Below are positions 7,965 through 15,728 of a stretch of 29,724 nt of DNA, in pieces. Numbering within the stretch: position 1 is the stretch's first letter; each line of letters opens with the position of its first letter. The DNA comes from JACNIZ01 sp964344765. GTDB lineage: Bacteria; Planctomycetota; UBA1135. Made by a program: the position numbers and the translations under genes. A model generated the notes under the pieces. The model was not told the DNA's origin. It made no database searches and worked only from the letters and a program-made list of their open reading frames with translations. The stretch is taken from positions 1 through 29,724 of the forward strand of contig CAYFOM010000047.1 of NCBI GenBank assembly GCA_964344765.1, given 5' to 3'.

Positions 7965-10964
7965 CTAACTGTTTTCCGGCCGCAAAATCACTCCGTGCGC
8001 TTCGGAACCGTCGATCCAAATCTCGAGCTCCCTGTCGAGTTCAAGGTGGCGCAAGCCGTTTTCGCCGCTTTGCGTCACCGGCTGACGGCGCAGCCAATCC
8101 AAGTCGAGCAAACCCTCATCCATTTGCGGATTCACCGAGAAGTAACCCACACGGAAGCTCGTTAAGTTGTGGAAGAAATGCGAACCTTCAGACGGCTGCA
8201 CGCGGAACTTTTTAAAACCTGTTTCGACCACCACACGCGCGCCGTTGATCTCGGCCCATTCCACCGGAATGCCCATCCACGAATCCTTCGATCCCCAACG
8301 CCCGGGGCCGACCAGCAAATACGGCTTGCCCTGATTGCTCAGCACCGCATTGAGTTGAGCAATATCGGCGGCGGTTTCGCGGCTGAGGGCGCGATCAAAC
8401 TCTTCCGGGTCGACGTAAATCACATCGCGAATTCCCTTGATCAACCCATTGCCGAATGCGCGATGGCTGGAACACAAAACGCGGTCCGAATCCACGTCCT
8501 CTAAACAGAAGTCCACCGACGCCTCCGACACCGCCATCGGCCGGATTTGTAACAGCGCAATTTCCGGCCCCAGTCCATCATCCGGATCCAAATTCACCGC
8601 GAATTCCAACTCGACCGGACATCCCATCGAGCGACCGCCGATTTCCAGCAACGACGATGCAAACGGCGCCAACGGGAAGGTCTGGTGTTTCAGAATCCCG
8701 GCAAAGGTCACCAAGCGCGTACCCGGTCTACCGACGCCATCGGCAATGCGACCATCCGCCGGAATCCATGTCGACGCCATCGGGTGCAGCGCATCGTCTT
8801 TATCGGCAATCTCCACCGGGAAGCGACATGGCTGGAATCGTTCGACGGTATCGGCGCCGTCGGAAGCTTCGTTATCCATTGGGATGGCATAGAAATATCG
8901 CTGCGCGTTCTCGAGGATGTCATCCACCGACGAAAACTCGGGCAAGCTGTGCGGGTACTCGGGGCAAAAGCGCAGTCCGCCTTCGCCGGCCACCACGGTG
9001 CGGCCCAACCCCAACGCCACCGAGCAAACGCCGTCTTCGGGTTTGCAACGGCCGTGCGGATAGAAGTTGTGCGAGCGCGCCACGCCCGAGAAGCTTGGGT
9101 AATAACGACCGTTGCGCTTCTTGCCGTAAACCGGCTGAATGATCACCGCCATCTTTTCTTCTTCGTGGCGGTAAGGCGTGGCGCGAATATACGCGCGCGC
9201 ACGATCCGAATACGCCGACGCGTAAATACTCTTAATTCCACGGCACAATTCGGTCAGCCGCTTCTCCAACGATCCGACGTTGCGAATCATCACCGTTTCA
9301 TAAATCCCGGCGAAGGGCTGGTGGTGCGAGTCTTCCAGCAAGCTCGATGAGCGCACCGCCAACGGTCCTTGGAAGTGACGCAGCAACACGCGCAAGTCCG
9401 ATAGCAATCCACCCGGCAAACGGCCGCGCAAAAACCGCGCCGCGCGTTCTTCGGCATTCAGCTCTTCACTAAACGCGACCTTATGCAAATGATTGCGGCG
9501 CAGGAACCGATCGAAAATCTCGGTAGTCAGCACCACCACCTGCGGGACGTGAATGCGCACGCCTTTGAACTCGCTGTCCGGCACATAATGCGGCAGGGTG
9601 CGATTGATAAACGCCAAACCACGCGCCTTGCCGCCCAGCGAACCATTGCCAATGCGAGCAAAGTTCACCGTGTCGTCGAAAGTATTGCGATCGAAATCAG
9701 CAATCGCGCCGCGCAGAGCTTCTTTGCGCGCTTTGTACAACGTACTCACCAAGTAAGTACGGACGTCTTCCTCATCTTCAAAATCATCGACACCTTTGTC
9801 GGACAAGCTGTCGGCCAGGGCAAACTCGGTGCGTGCTCGAAGCCACGTCGAAAAATGATTGCCGCGGGCATGTTGCATGATCGACTCGATGCCGACTTCG
9901 CGCAGCGCTCCTTCGAGTTCGCGTAAAGATCGCGCCTGAGTGATCAATTTGCCGTCGGCGGCGCGAAATTGGAACGGTCCAAAGCCGAAGTTCTGCAGCA
10001 AAAACTCGCGTACCTGCTGGTGGAGCAGGTTGGAGCCCTTTTGCGCAAAGGTTGCGTTGAACTCAAATGCCAGTTGCGCATTCACCGCGTCGGAAGACTG
10101 CACCATCACCGGCAAGTGGGGCGAATCGCGGCGCATGTGCTCGATTAAATTCCGACCGGCGGCGTCGTCGAGTTCGCGAGCATGACGCGTGCCGGGCAAG
10201 GTGATGTCGGTGATCACGCCCAGCAAATGCTGCTTATGGCTCTCGAACAACTGGACCGCAGTGCGCAAATCGCGCGCCAACAAAATCTTCGGCCGGGCGC
10301 GCGCGCGCTGGAATTTATGCGAGGTGTTGACCGATTCTTCCAACACACTGCGAATCTGCTGCTGGATCTCGGCGTACAGCAACGGCAAATACGCCGACAA
10401 GAAGTTCAGCGAATCTTCAACCAGCAAAATCGAGCGCACGCCGACGACTTCGCAATCATGCACGCAGTTGCGGCGATCTTCCATCAGCGTGACGATGGAA
10501 TTCAAAATCCGGCTATCACCGGTCCACAAGAACACCTCGTCAAAAACGTTGGCGCCGCCGTCGCGCATCAGCGAATCGATCGCGCCGGTGTCATAACCCA
10601 GCAACACGACCGGAGTGGACCCGGTGTGTTGTTTGACCTGCTCGGCAAAACTCACCGGATTGATGCCGCCCATTTGCGGCGTCACAATCACCAGTTCGTT
10701 TTTATCCGAATGCATGACGCGATCCAACGCCTCGCTTGCATTCGAGACGCGAACCATTTTCGGGCCGCGGTCGCCGAACACAGCGCGGCCGCCATGCAGC
10801 AACTCCGATAGCTGGCCATCCTCTTGCAGGATGAACGCGTCGTACAAGCTCGATACCAACACCACCTCCTGAATGCGATAAGGCATTAGGGTTTCAAAGC
10901 CCTGCATCCACGCCTGAGGCTGGTTCGGTTGAATGGTTGTGGGTTTATCGGCCACCGTTCTCAA
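7965..10964 (-). CDS. Receiver/PEP-pyruvate-binding (PPDK N-terminal) domain protein (999 aa)
   Basis: The N-terminal third contains receiver-like domains. The clearest, about residues 178-330, has the acidic pair Glu183/Asp184 (ILLVEDS), a phospho-acceptor Asp253 (VITDITLP) and Lys309 (AQKGS). Residues about 435-890 match the ATP-grasp PPDK N-terminal domain, with SLGGKARGLAFI near 444 and LAVRSSSLLEDS near 536. A conserved-looking GPGRWGSKDSWMG segment follows near 912. I see neither the phosphohistidine swivel domain nor the PEP-binding barrel of PEP synthase or PPDK, so this is not a complete dikinase. It may be a phosphotransfer or nucleotide-sensing regulator of carbon flow. The TTG at 10964 is the longest start; GTG at 10955 or ATG at 10907 are alternatives, and none has a clear ribosome binding site. 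Confidence 0.75.
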   Translation of the reverse strand: MRTVADKPTTIQPNQPQAWMQGFETLMPYRIQEVVLVSSLYDAFILQEDGQLSELLHGGRAVFGDRGPKMVRVSNASEALDRVMHSDKNELVIVTPQMGGINPVSFAEQVKQHTGSTPVVLLGYDTGAIDSLMRDGGANVFDEVFLWTGDSRILNSIVTLMEDRRNCVHDCEVVGVRSILLVEDSLNFLSAYLPLLYAEIQQQIRSVLEESVNTSHKFQRARARPKILLARDLRTAVQLFESHKQHLLGVITDITLPGTRHARELDDAAGRNLIEHMRRDSPHLPVMVQSSDAVNAQLAFEFNATFAQKGSNLLHQQVREFLLQNFGFGPFQFRAADGKLITQARSLRELEGALREVGIESIMQHARGNHFSTWLRARTEFALADSLSDKGVDDFEDEEDVRTYLVSTLYKARKEALRGAIADFDRNTFDDTVNFARIGNGSLGGKARGLAFINRTLPHYVPDSEFKGVRIHVPQVVVLTTEIFDRFLRRNHLHKVAFSEELNAEERAARFLRGRLPGGLLSDLRVLLRHFQGPLAVRSSSLLEDSHHQPFAGIYETVMIRNVGSLEKRLTELCRGIKSIYASAYSDRARAYIRATPYRHEEEKMAVIIQPVYGKKRNGRYYPSFSGVARSHNFYPHGRCKPEDGVCSVALGLGRTVVAGEGGLRFCPEYPHSLPEFSSVDDILENAQRYFYAIPMDNEASDGADTVERFQPCRFPVEIADKDDALHPMASTWIPADGRIADGVGRPGTRLVTFAGILKHQTFPLAPFASSLLEIGGRSMGCPVELEFAVNLDPDDGLGPEIALLQIRPMAVSEASVDFCLEDVDSDRVLCSSHRAFGNGLIKGIRDVIYVDPEEFDRALSRETAADIAQLNAVLSNQGKPYLLVGPGRWGSKDSWMGIPVEWAEINGARVVVETGFKKFRVQPSEGSHFFHNLTSFRVGYFSVNPQMDEGLLDLDWLRRQPVTQSGENGLRHLELDRELEIWIDGSEAHGVILRPENS

Positions 10965-10996
10965 GATTAACAGTTCGCGCGGTCTATTCCACCTCG

Positions 10997-11009
10997 GCCC
11001 GGACCGGGC
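10997..11009. repeat. 13-base GC-rich palindrome upstream of the receiver/PPDK-N gene
   Basis: GCCCGG-A-CCGGGC is a perfect palindrome around a single base. It lies 33 bases upstream of the longest possible start of the minus-strand receiver/PPDK-N gene and just past the gdhA terminator. It could be an operator. In such GC-rich DNA a chance palindrome is also plausible. Confidence 0.3.
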
Positions 11010-11039
11010 GCGTCCGCACCATGCCCTGGTGGATCAAAC

Positions 11040-11076
11040 AAAAAACGGACGGAGCGTCCGAAGACACCCCGTCCGC
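11040..11076 (-). terminator. Rho-independent terminator of gdhA
   Basis: Read on the minus strand, arms 11074-11063 and 11058-11047 form a 12-pair stem (two G-U pairs; a flanking C-G pair makes 13) closed by a TTCG tetraloop. Six T residues follow. It begins 20 bases after the gdhA stop codon. A stable stem, UUCG loop and U-tract make this a textbook intrinsic terminator, separating gdhA from the downstream receiver/PPDK-N gene. Confidence 0.9.
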
Positions 11077-11095
11077 AAACTAAAGCCTGAGTTGG

Positions 11096-12457
11096 TTAAA
11101 CCAAACCCTGGTCCATCATCGAGTTGGCAACCTTGAGGAAGCCGGCGATGTTGGCGCCATTCACGTAGTTGCCCGGAGTGCCGTATTCTTCGGCGGCTTC
11201 GAAGCACGAAGTGTGAATGCTGTTCATGATGCCCTTGAGGCGCTCGTCGACCTCTTCGCGGCTCCATGCCAAACGCTGCGAGTTCTGGCTCATTTCCAAA
11301 CCGGAAACCGACACACCACCAGCGTTGGCGGCTTTGCCCGGACCGTAAAGAATGCCCTTCTCGAGGAAGATGTCGACGCCATCGGCAGTGGTGGGCATGT
11401 TGGCGCCCTCGGCCACCAAGCCGACGTTGTTCTTCATCAAATTCTTGGCATCGTTGACGTTGATCTCGTTCTGCGTCGCCGACGGGAACGCACAGTCGGC
11501 GTTGACCGCCCACAGCGGGTTGTGATCCAGCGACGAATCGAGCTCGGTGTAAGTTGCACCCGGGAACTCGTTGACGTATTCCTTAATGCGGCCGCGACGG
11601 TTGTTCTTCAGGTCCATGACCCATTCCAGCTTCTCGGGCGAGATGCCTTCCGGATCGTGAATGAAGCCACCGGAGTCGGACAGGGTGATGACCTTGCCGC
11701 CCAACTCGTTGATCTTCTCAGTGGTGAACTGAGCCACGTTACCCGAGCCGGAGACCAAGCAAGTCTTGCCTTCCAGCGAGTCACCTTTCACTGCCAGCAT
11801 TTCGGCTGCGAAGTAAACGGTGCCGTAACCGGTGGCTTCCGGACGAATCAGCGAGCCGCCCCAGTTCAAAGACTTACCGGTCAGCACGCCGGTGAACTCG
11901 TTGCGCAAGCGCTTGTACTGGCCGAACAAGTAGCCGATTTCGCGACCACCCACACCAATATCACCTGCCGGCACGTCGGTATCCGGACCGATGTGGCGCT
12001 GCAGCTCGGTCATGAAGCTCTGGCAGAAGCGCATCACTTCGTTGTCCGACTTGCCCTTCGGGTCGAAGTCACTGCCGCCTTTACCACCGCCCATCGGCAG
12101 CGTGGTCAAGCTGTTCTTGAAGACCTGCTCAAAGCCGAGGAACTTCAAGATCGACAGGTTCACGCTGGGGTGGAAGCGCAGGCCGCCTTTATACGGGCCA
12201 ATCGCACTGTTGAATTCCACGCGGAAACCACGTTGAACGTGAATGCCGCCGGCGTCGTCCATCCAAGGGACGCGGAACATCAGGACGCGTTCCGGTTCGA
12301 CAATGCGCTCAAGCAGAGCTGCATTGCGGTACTCGGGGTGACGCTCCAGGATGGGGTTGAGCGAGCCAACAACCTCGCCGACCGCTTGCAAGAATTCCGG
12401 CTGATGGGAATCGCGAGCTTCTACTTTGGCGAGGAGTTCCTTAACGTAATCGGACAT
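11096..12457 (-). CDS. gdhA: NADP-type glutamate dehydrogenase
   Basis: This 453-residue protein matches the hexameric bacterial and fungal NADP-dependent glutamate dehydrogenases (usually about 445-455 aa). It has the substrate-binding segment GPYKGGLRFHPSVN, the catalytic-lysine region PMGGGKGGSDFDPKGK and the conserved DVPAGDIGVGGREIG. The nucleotide-binding domain contains VSGSGNVAQFT. The enzyme interconverts 2-oxoglutarate plus ammonium and glutamate, normally in the assimilatory direction with NADPH. Cofactor preference is inferred from the family. It lies 87 bases beyond the small orfY that ends the Rnf operon, on the same strand, so readthrough from that operon is possible. It has its own strong terminator downstream. 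Confidence 0.96.
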   Translation of the reverse strand: MSDYVKELLAKVEARDSHQPEFLQAVGEVVGSLNPILERHPEYRNAALLERIVEPERVLMFRVPWMDDAGGIHVQRGFRVEFNSAIGPYKGGLRFHPSVNLSILKFLGFEQVFKNSLTTLPMGGGKGGSDFDPKGKSDNEVMRFCQSFMTELQRHIGPDTDVPAGDIGVGGREIGYLFGQYKRLRNEFTGVLTGKSLNWGGSLIRPEATGYGTVYFAAEMLAVKGDSLEGKTCLVSGSGNVAQFTTEKINELGGKVITLSDSGGFIHDPEGISPEKLEWVMDLKNNRRGRIKEYVNEFPGATYTELDSSLDHNPLWAVNADCAFPSATQNEINVNDAKNLMKNNVGLVAEGANMPTTADGVDIFLEKGILYGPGKAANAGGVSVSGLEMSQNSQRLAWSREEVDERLKGIMNSIHTSCFEAAEEYGTPGNYVNGANIAGFLKVANSMMDQGLV

Positions 12458-12544
12458 GTTAGTCGGGAGTCTAGGAGATTAAGCTGCGGGTCGCGCGGGA
12501 GGTTGCGGGAGAAGGCTGGCAGACGGCGAAGGATTCGCGGCCTG

Positions 12545-12697
12545 TTAATCAGAGTTCTCACAAGTGCCCTTATGGCACTTTCCACAACTCCCATTTCCGG
12601 CACAGCTGGTAGGGGTGGCATCGCCGTTCTTCAGATGTAAGAACGTGAACAAGCCGAACAACAGGCCAAGGCCGAGGATGCCGAAGAGATGGTCCAT
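12545..12697 (-). CDS. orfY: 50-aa one-helix protein with a four-cysteine tail (NqrM-like layout)
   Basis: This short frame runs from ATG at 12697 to TAA at 12545. It encodes one hydrophobic helix (about residues 4-20, FGILGLGLLFGLFTFL) followed by a short tail with the pattern C-x5-C-x2-C-x4-C (SCAGNGSCGKCHKGTC). The same layout, one membrane helix then a small Cys-rich tail, is found in NqrM. NqrM is needed to mature Na+-NQR and is thought to supply iron to the intramembrane site between NqrD and NqrE, the homologues of RnfE and RnfA. Here the gene directly follows rnfA, with a 55-base gap, on the same strand. A role in Rnf iron-site assembly is therefore attractive but inferred. FeoB-associated Cys-rich membrane proteins are another similar family. 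No strong Shine-Dalgarno is visible. Confidence 0.65.
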   Translation of the reverse strand: MDHLFGILGLGLLFGLFTFLHLKNGDATPTSCAGNGSCGKCHKGTCENSD

Positions 12698-12752
12698 GTG
12701 TAAGGTTTGTTCTTGCGTGTGGTTTCCGTGGCGCGCGGCCGCGGGTTGGAAA

Positions 12753-13331
12753 TCAAGAGCCGCTGCCGAGACCGGCGAAGCCCATGAAAGCGAGGGAAAG
12801 GCTGCCGGCGATGATCATCACCAGAGCGGTTCCGCGAGCCAAGTTGGGAACGTTGGCTCGTTCTGAGTCCTCTCGAATCGAGGCCATCAAGACTAGCGCC
12901 AAGGTCAGGCCGAGGCCCGCACCGAATGCGAAAAACAGACCTTGCAGGAAGCCGTATTCGCGGTTGGTCTGGAAAATGGCCAGACCGAGAATGGCGCAGT
13001 TGGTGGTGATCAGCGGTAGGAAGATGCCGAGCTGTTGGAACAAGGTCGGGCTGAACTTTTTGATCGCGATTTCGACGATTTGCACCGTCGACGCGATCAC
13101 CACAATGAACGAAATCACGCGCAAAAACGGCGCGTGTTCGAGCACAAAGGTGTTCAGGAACCAAGCGCATAACGACGTAATCGTCAGCACGAAAATGTTC
13201 GCCAGGCCCATGCGCAGCGCCGTTTCGACGCGCGCCGACACGCCCATGAACGGGCACAAGCCAAGGAAGTAAGCGAGCGTGAAGTTATTCACGATCATCG
13301 CTGAGATCAGGATCCAGACTAGGTCTCCCAT
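12753..13331 (-). CDS. rnfA: Rnf complex membrane subunit RnfA
   Basis: This 192-residue polytopic membrane protein has about six helices and belongs to the RnfA/NqrE family. The motifs GLCPFMGVS (Cys26) and TTNCAILGLAIF (Cys112) hold the two cysteines that, with two in RnfE, ligate the intramembrane iron-sulfur site between the pseudo-symmetric subunits. It takes part in electron transfer across the membrane coupled to Na+ or H+ movement. The ATG at 13331 overlaps the rnfE stop by one base (TGATG). A GTG at 13334 would add one residue. It is the last canonical gene of the operon, followed by the small orfY. Confidence 0.95.
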   Translation of the reverse strand: MGDLVWILISAMIVNNFTLAYFLGLCPFMGVSARVETALRMGLANIFVLTITSLCAWFLNTFVLEHAPFLRVISFIVVIASTVQIVEIAIKKFSPTLFQQLGIFLPLITTNCAILGLAIFQTNREYGFLQGLFFAFGAGLGLTLALVLMASIREDSERANVPNLARGTALVMIIAGSLSLAFMGFAGLGSGS

Positions 13332-13981
13332 CACGCGGCCCTCCGCTCATCGGCCGGCTCCGGTGCTTGCACCTGCCGCGCCTTCTTCCTTTCCTGATAC
13401 CAATTAAGTCCCAGCAGCCAGAATCCCAAGGTCAAAAAGCCGCCTGCGGGCAGGATCATGACCACCCACGGCTCGAAGTTCTCGCCCATGACGTTGACGC
13501 CGAGCAGCGAGCCGGCGCCGAGCAATTCGCGCACCGAGCCCATCATTAGCAGGGCAATCATGAAGCCGGTGCCGGTGCCGGCGGCGTCGAGTAGCGCTCG
13601 GCCGACGGGCTTCTTACTGGCGAAGGCTTCTTGGCGACCGAGGATCATGCAGTTCACCACGATCAGCGCGATGAATGCACCCAAGTCTTTGTGCACCCCA
13701 GGCGCCATAGCTTCGAGGCTCATGTCGGCCACGGTCACGAAGGTGGCGATGATCAAGATGTAGGTCGAGATCCGCACTTCGTGGGGGATGAACTTCTTCA
13801 GCAGCGAAACCAGAAGGCTGGAGCCGCACAGCACGAAGAACGTCGCCCCGCCCATGCCCAAGCTGTTGGCAACCGAGTTGGTTACCGCCAACGCCGGGCA
13901 CAGACCCAGCATTTGAATCAGCACCGGGTTCTCCTTCCAGATTCCGCGGAAGAAGTCTTGGTTTGGAGTGGTTTCTCTCAT
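13331..13981 (-). CDS. rnfE: Rnf complex membrane subunit RnfE
   Basis: This is a 216-residue polytopic membrane protein of the RnfE/NqrD family. GLCPALAVTNS (Cys28) and VVNCMILGRQEAFAS (Cys111) are the counterparts of the RnfA cysteines that bind the intramembrane iron-sulfur centre. The C-terminal tail is charged and cytoplasmic-looking. I chose the ATG at 13981 because it overlaps the rnfG stop as ATGA and begins the typical MRE... N-terminus; a start at 14023 would add 14 residues inside rnfG. It is translationally coupled to rnfG upstream and rnfA downstream. Confidence 0.95.
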   Translation of the reverse strand: MRETTPNQDFFRGIWKENPVLIQMLGLCPALAVTNSVANSLGMGGATFFVLCGSSLLVSLLKKFIPHEVRISTYILIIATFVTVADMSLEAMAPGVHKDLGAFIALIVVNCMILGRQEAFASKKPVGRALLDAAGTGTGFMIALLMMGSVRELLGAGSLLGVNVMGENFEPWVVMILPAGGFLTLGFWLLGLNWYQERKKARQVQAPEPADERRAA

Positions 13982-14697
13982 TGGCCCGCCTCCGCTAGAT
14001 AGGCTTCGAGCATCGGCTGCCAACGCTTGTAGGCCTCGTTAATGATCGTGACCACCACCTTCGACGAAATGGTCGCGCCGGTGATCATGTCGATTTCATG
14101 CACATCGCCGCTGCCCGATCCCGCTTTGACGCCGACCAGCGGCGCTTCGGTGCGAGTGAACTGATCGACGAAGTCTTGGTTCTTTTCGATGGCATCGCCG
14201 AGGCCCGGAGTTTCCTTGCTCTCCAGCACCTTCATGCCCATCATCTTGTTGGTGCGCGGGTCGTAGCCGAAGATCACTTTGACCTGGTCTTGGAAACCGG
14301 CGCGGTTGTGCACCACGGCAAAGCCGACCGGTGCACCGTTCGCGTCGCGGCCGAGGAAGACTTTTTCGAAGTCCTTTTCGGCGGCGCCTTCGGGCAAGTC
14401 CATGGTCAGCTTGTCGTCGACCAAGTACAGCGTGTCGTAGCTAGCCGGTTCTTGCAGCACTTCGCTGACCGACAGGCGCAGCATTTCGGCTTTGTGGGCC
14501 AGAATCGCCGGCAGAGTGGCTTGGTAAACAAAGATCAGCAACACGCCGGCCAAGATGCCGGCGACCGACAGTGTGGCAACGATGCGGAACGACGAGGTGC
14601 CGTCGTCAGCGCCGGGGTTGGTGGTAGCAGCTTGATCGCCCGTAGCTTGGGTCACAGCTTCTTGATCAGCAGCCATTGCTTTGACGTCGGAGCTCAT
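13978..14697 (-). CDS. rnfG: Rnf complex flavoprotein subunit RnfG
   Basis: This 239-residue protein has an N-terminal membrane helix (about residues 40-60) and an FMN-binding domain outside the cytoplasm. The covalent FMN attachment motif TGATISS is present with Thr209 as the acceptor. The conserved GFQDQVKVIFGYD and KETPGLGDAI segments fit the RnfG/NqrC family. It passes electrons between the membrane flavin of RnfD and the other redox centres. FMN is normally attached by ApbE, which is not encoded in this window. The start at 14697 makes an ATGA overlap with the rnfD stop; an upstream start at 14721 is in frame but less likely. The stretch before the helix is longer than in many RnfG proteins and rich in Ala, Gln and Thr. 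Confidence 0.94.
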   Translation of the reverse strand: MSSDVKAMAADQEAVTQATGDQAATTNPGADDGTSSFRIVATLSVAGILAGVLLIFVYQATLPAILAHKAEMLRLSVSEVLQEPASYDTLYLVDDKLTMDLPEGAAEKDFEKVFLGRDANGAPVGFAVVHNRAGFQDQVKVIFGYDPRTNKMMGMKVLESKETPGLGDAIEKNQDFVDQFTRTEAPLVGVKAGSGSGDVHEIDMITGATISSKVVVTIINEAYKRWQPMLEAYLAEAGQ

Positions 14698-15728
14698 GCT
14701 TGACCTCCTTTTTTCGCCCACGGCAGGCCGCGTTTTTCAGGCTCGGGCTGGCCAAACACGCGCGGTTGCGTTTTGCGGTTAATGAACGGCACAAAGGCGT
14801 TCATGAACAAGATCGCGTACATCACCCCTTCGGGCAGACCGCCCCAAGTACGAATGACAACGACCAGGAAGCCGATGCCGATGCCGAAAATCCAGCAACC
14901 TTTGTGCGTAGTCGGCGACGTCACCATGTCGGTGGCCATGTACCAAGCGCCGAGCATCAAGCCGCCGGAGAACAGCATGAAGAACGGGCTGGCGAAGTTT
15001 TCGCTGTCGAACAACCACAAGATGCCGGCGAAGGTAAACACCGACACCATGATGCTGGCCGGAATGCGCCAGTTCAGGTAGTTGCGGCCGGCGAGGTACA
15101 GACCGCAAACCAGGATCACCAAGCCGCCGGTTTCGCCTACCGAACCGCTGGTGGTGCCGAGCAGCAGGTCGAGGAAGTCGGTGCTTTGCTTCTCGAATTT
15201 AAACAAGCCCAACGGTGTGGCGCCGGTGCTGCCGTCGACGACTTCGGGGCTCATCAGTGGCCAGGCGAAGTTGTCGCCGCGTAATGCCCACCACGATTCC
15301 GGCTTGCTTGGCCAAGTGGTGATGGCGACAGGGAAGGCGGCTTGCAAAAACGCGCGACCGAGCAGTGCCGGGTTGAATACGTTTTGGCCGAGGCCGCCGA
15401 AGATCAGCTTGCCGAAAGCAACGCCGAAGAAACCGCCGAGGAAGGCCATCCACAGCGGCATGCCGGGCGGCAAGGTCAGGCCGAGCAATACGCCGGTGAT
15501 CACGCACGAGCCATCGCGCAGCGTATTTTTATTGCCGGTGTAGTACTCGGGGATCAGCGCGCCGAGCACCGCCGCCGCTTGAATCAGCAGCGCGCTCGGG
15601 CCGAAGAACCAAAACGAAACCGCAACCACCGGAATCAGGCTGGCGACCACGGTCCACATGATCTTCGGCGTGCTTTCCGGTCCACGCAGGTGGGGGGTGG
15701 CACGAACTAAGAACTTCGGGTCGCTCAC
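14694..15728 (-). CDS. rnfD: Rnf complex membrane flavoprotein subunit RnfD
   Basis: This 344-residue polytopic membrane protein belongs to the RnfD/NqrB family. The covalent FMN motif STGATPLG is present, with Thr171 as the attachment residue. Other family marks are FGKLIFGGLGQNVFNPALLGR and DMVTSPTT. Together with RnfG it forms the flavin pathway linked to ion translocation. The ATG at 15728 overlaps the rnfC stop (ATGA), and its own stop overlaps rnfG in the same way. Its length is normal for the family. Confidence 0.95.
   Translation of the reverse strand: MSDPKFLVRATPHLRGPESTPKIMWTVVASLIPVVAVSFWFFGPSALLIQAAAVLGALIPEYYTGNKNTLRDGSCVITGVLLGLTLPPGMPLWMAFLGGFFGVAFGKLIFGGLGQNVFNPALLGRAFLQAAFPVAITTWPSKPESWWALRGDNFAWPLMSPEVVDGSTGATPLGLFKFEKQSTDFLDLLLGTTSGSVGETGGLVILVCGLYLAGRNYLNWRIPASIMVSVFTFAGILWLFDSENFASPFFMLFSGGLMLGAWYMATDMVTSPTTHKGCWIFGIGIGFLVVVIRTWGGLPEGVMYAILFMNAFVPFINRKTQPRVFGQPEPEKRGLPWAKKGGQA

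Noticed and set aside
12562..12580. Seven-pair hairpin inside orfY as a terminator of the Rnf operon
   Set aside because: It lies within the reading frame and is not followed by a T-tract on either strand. It encodes the Cys-rich tail, so it may be a by-product of the codons.
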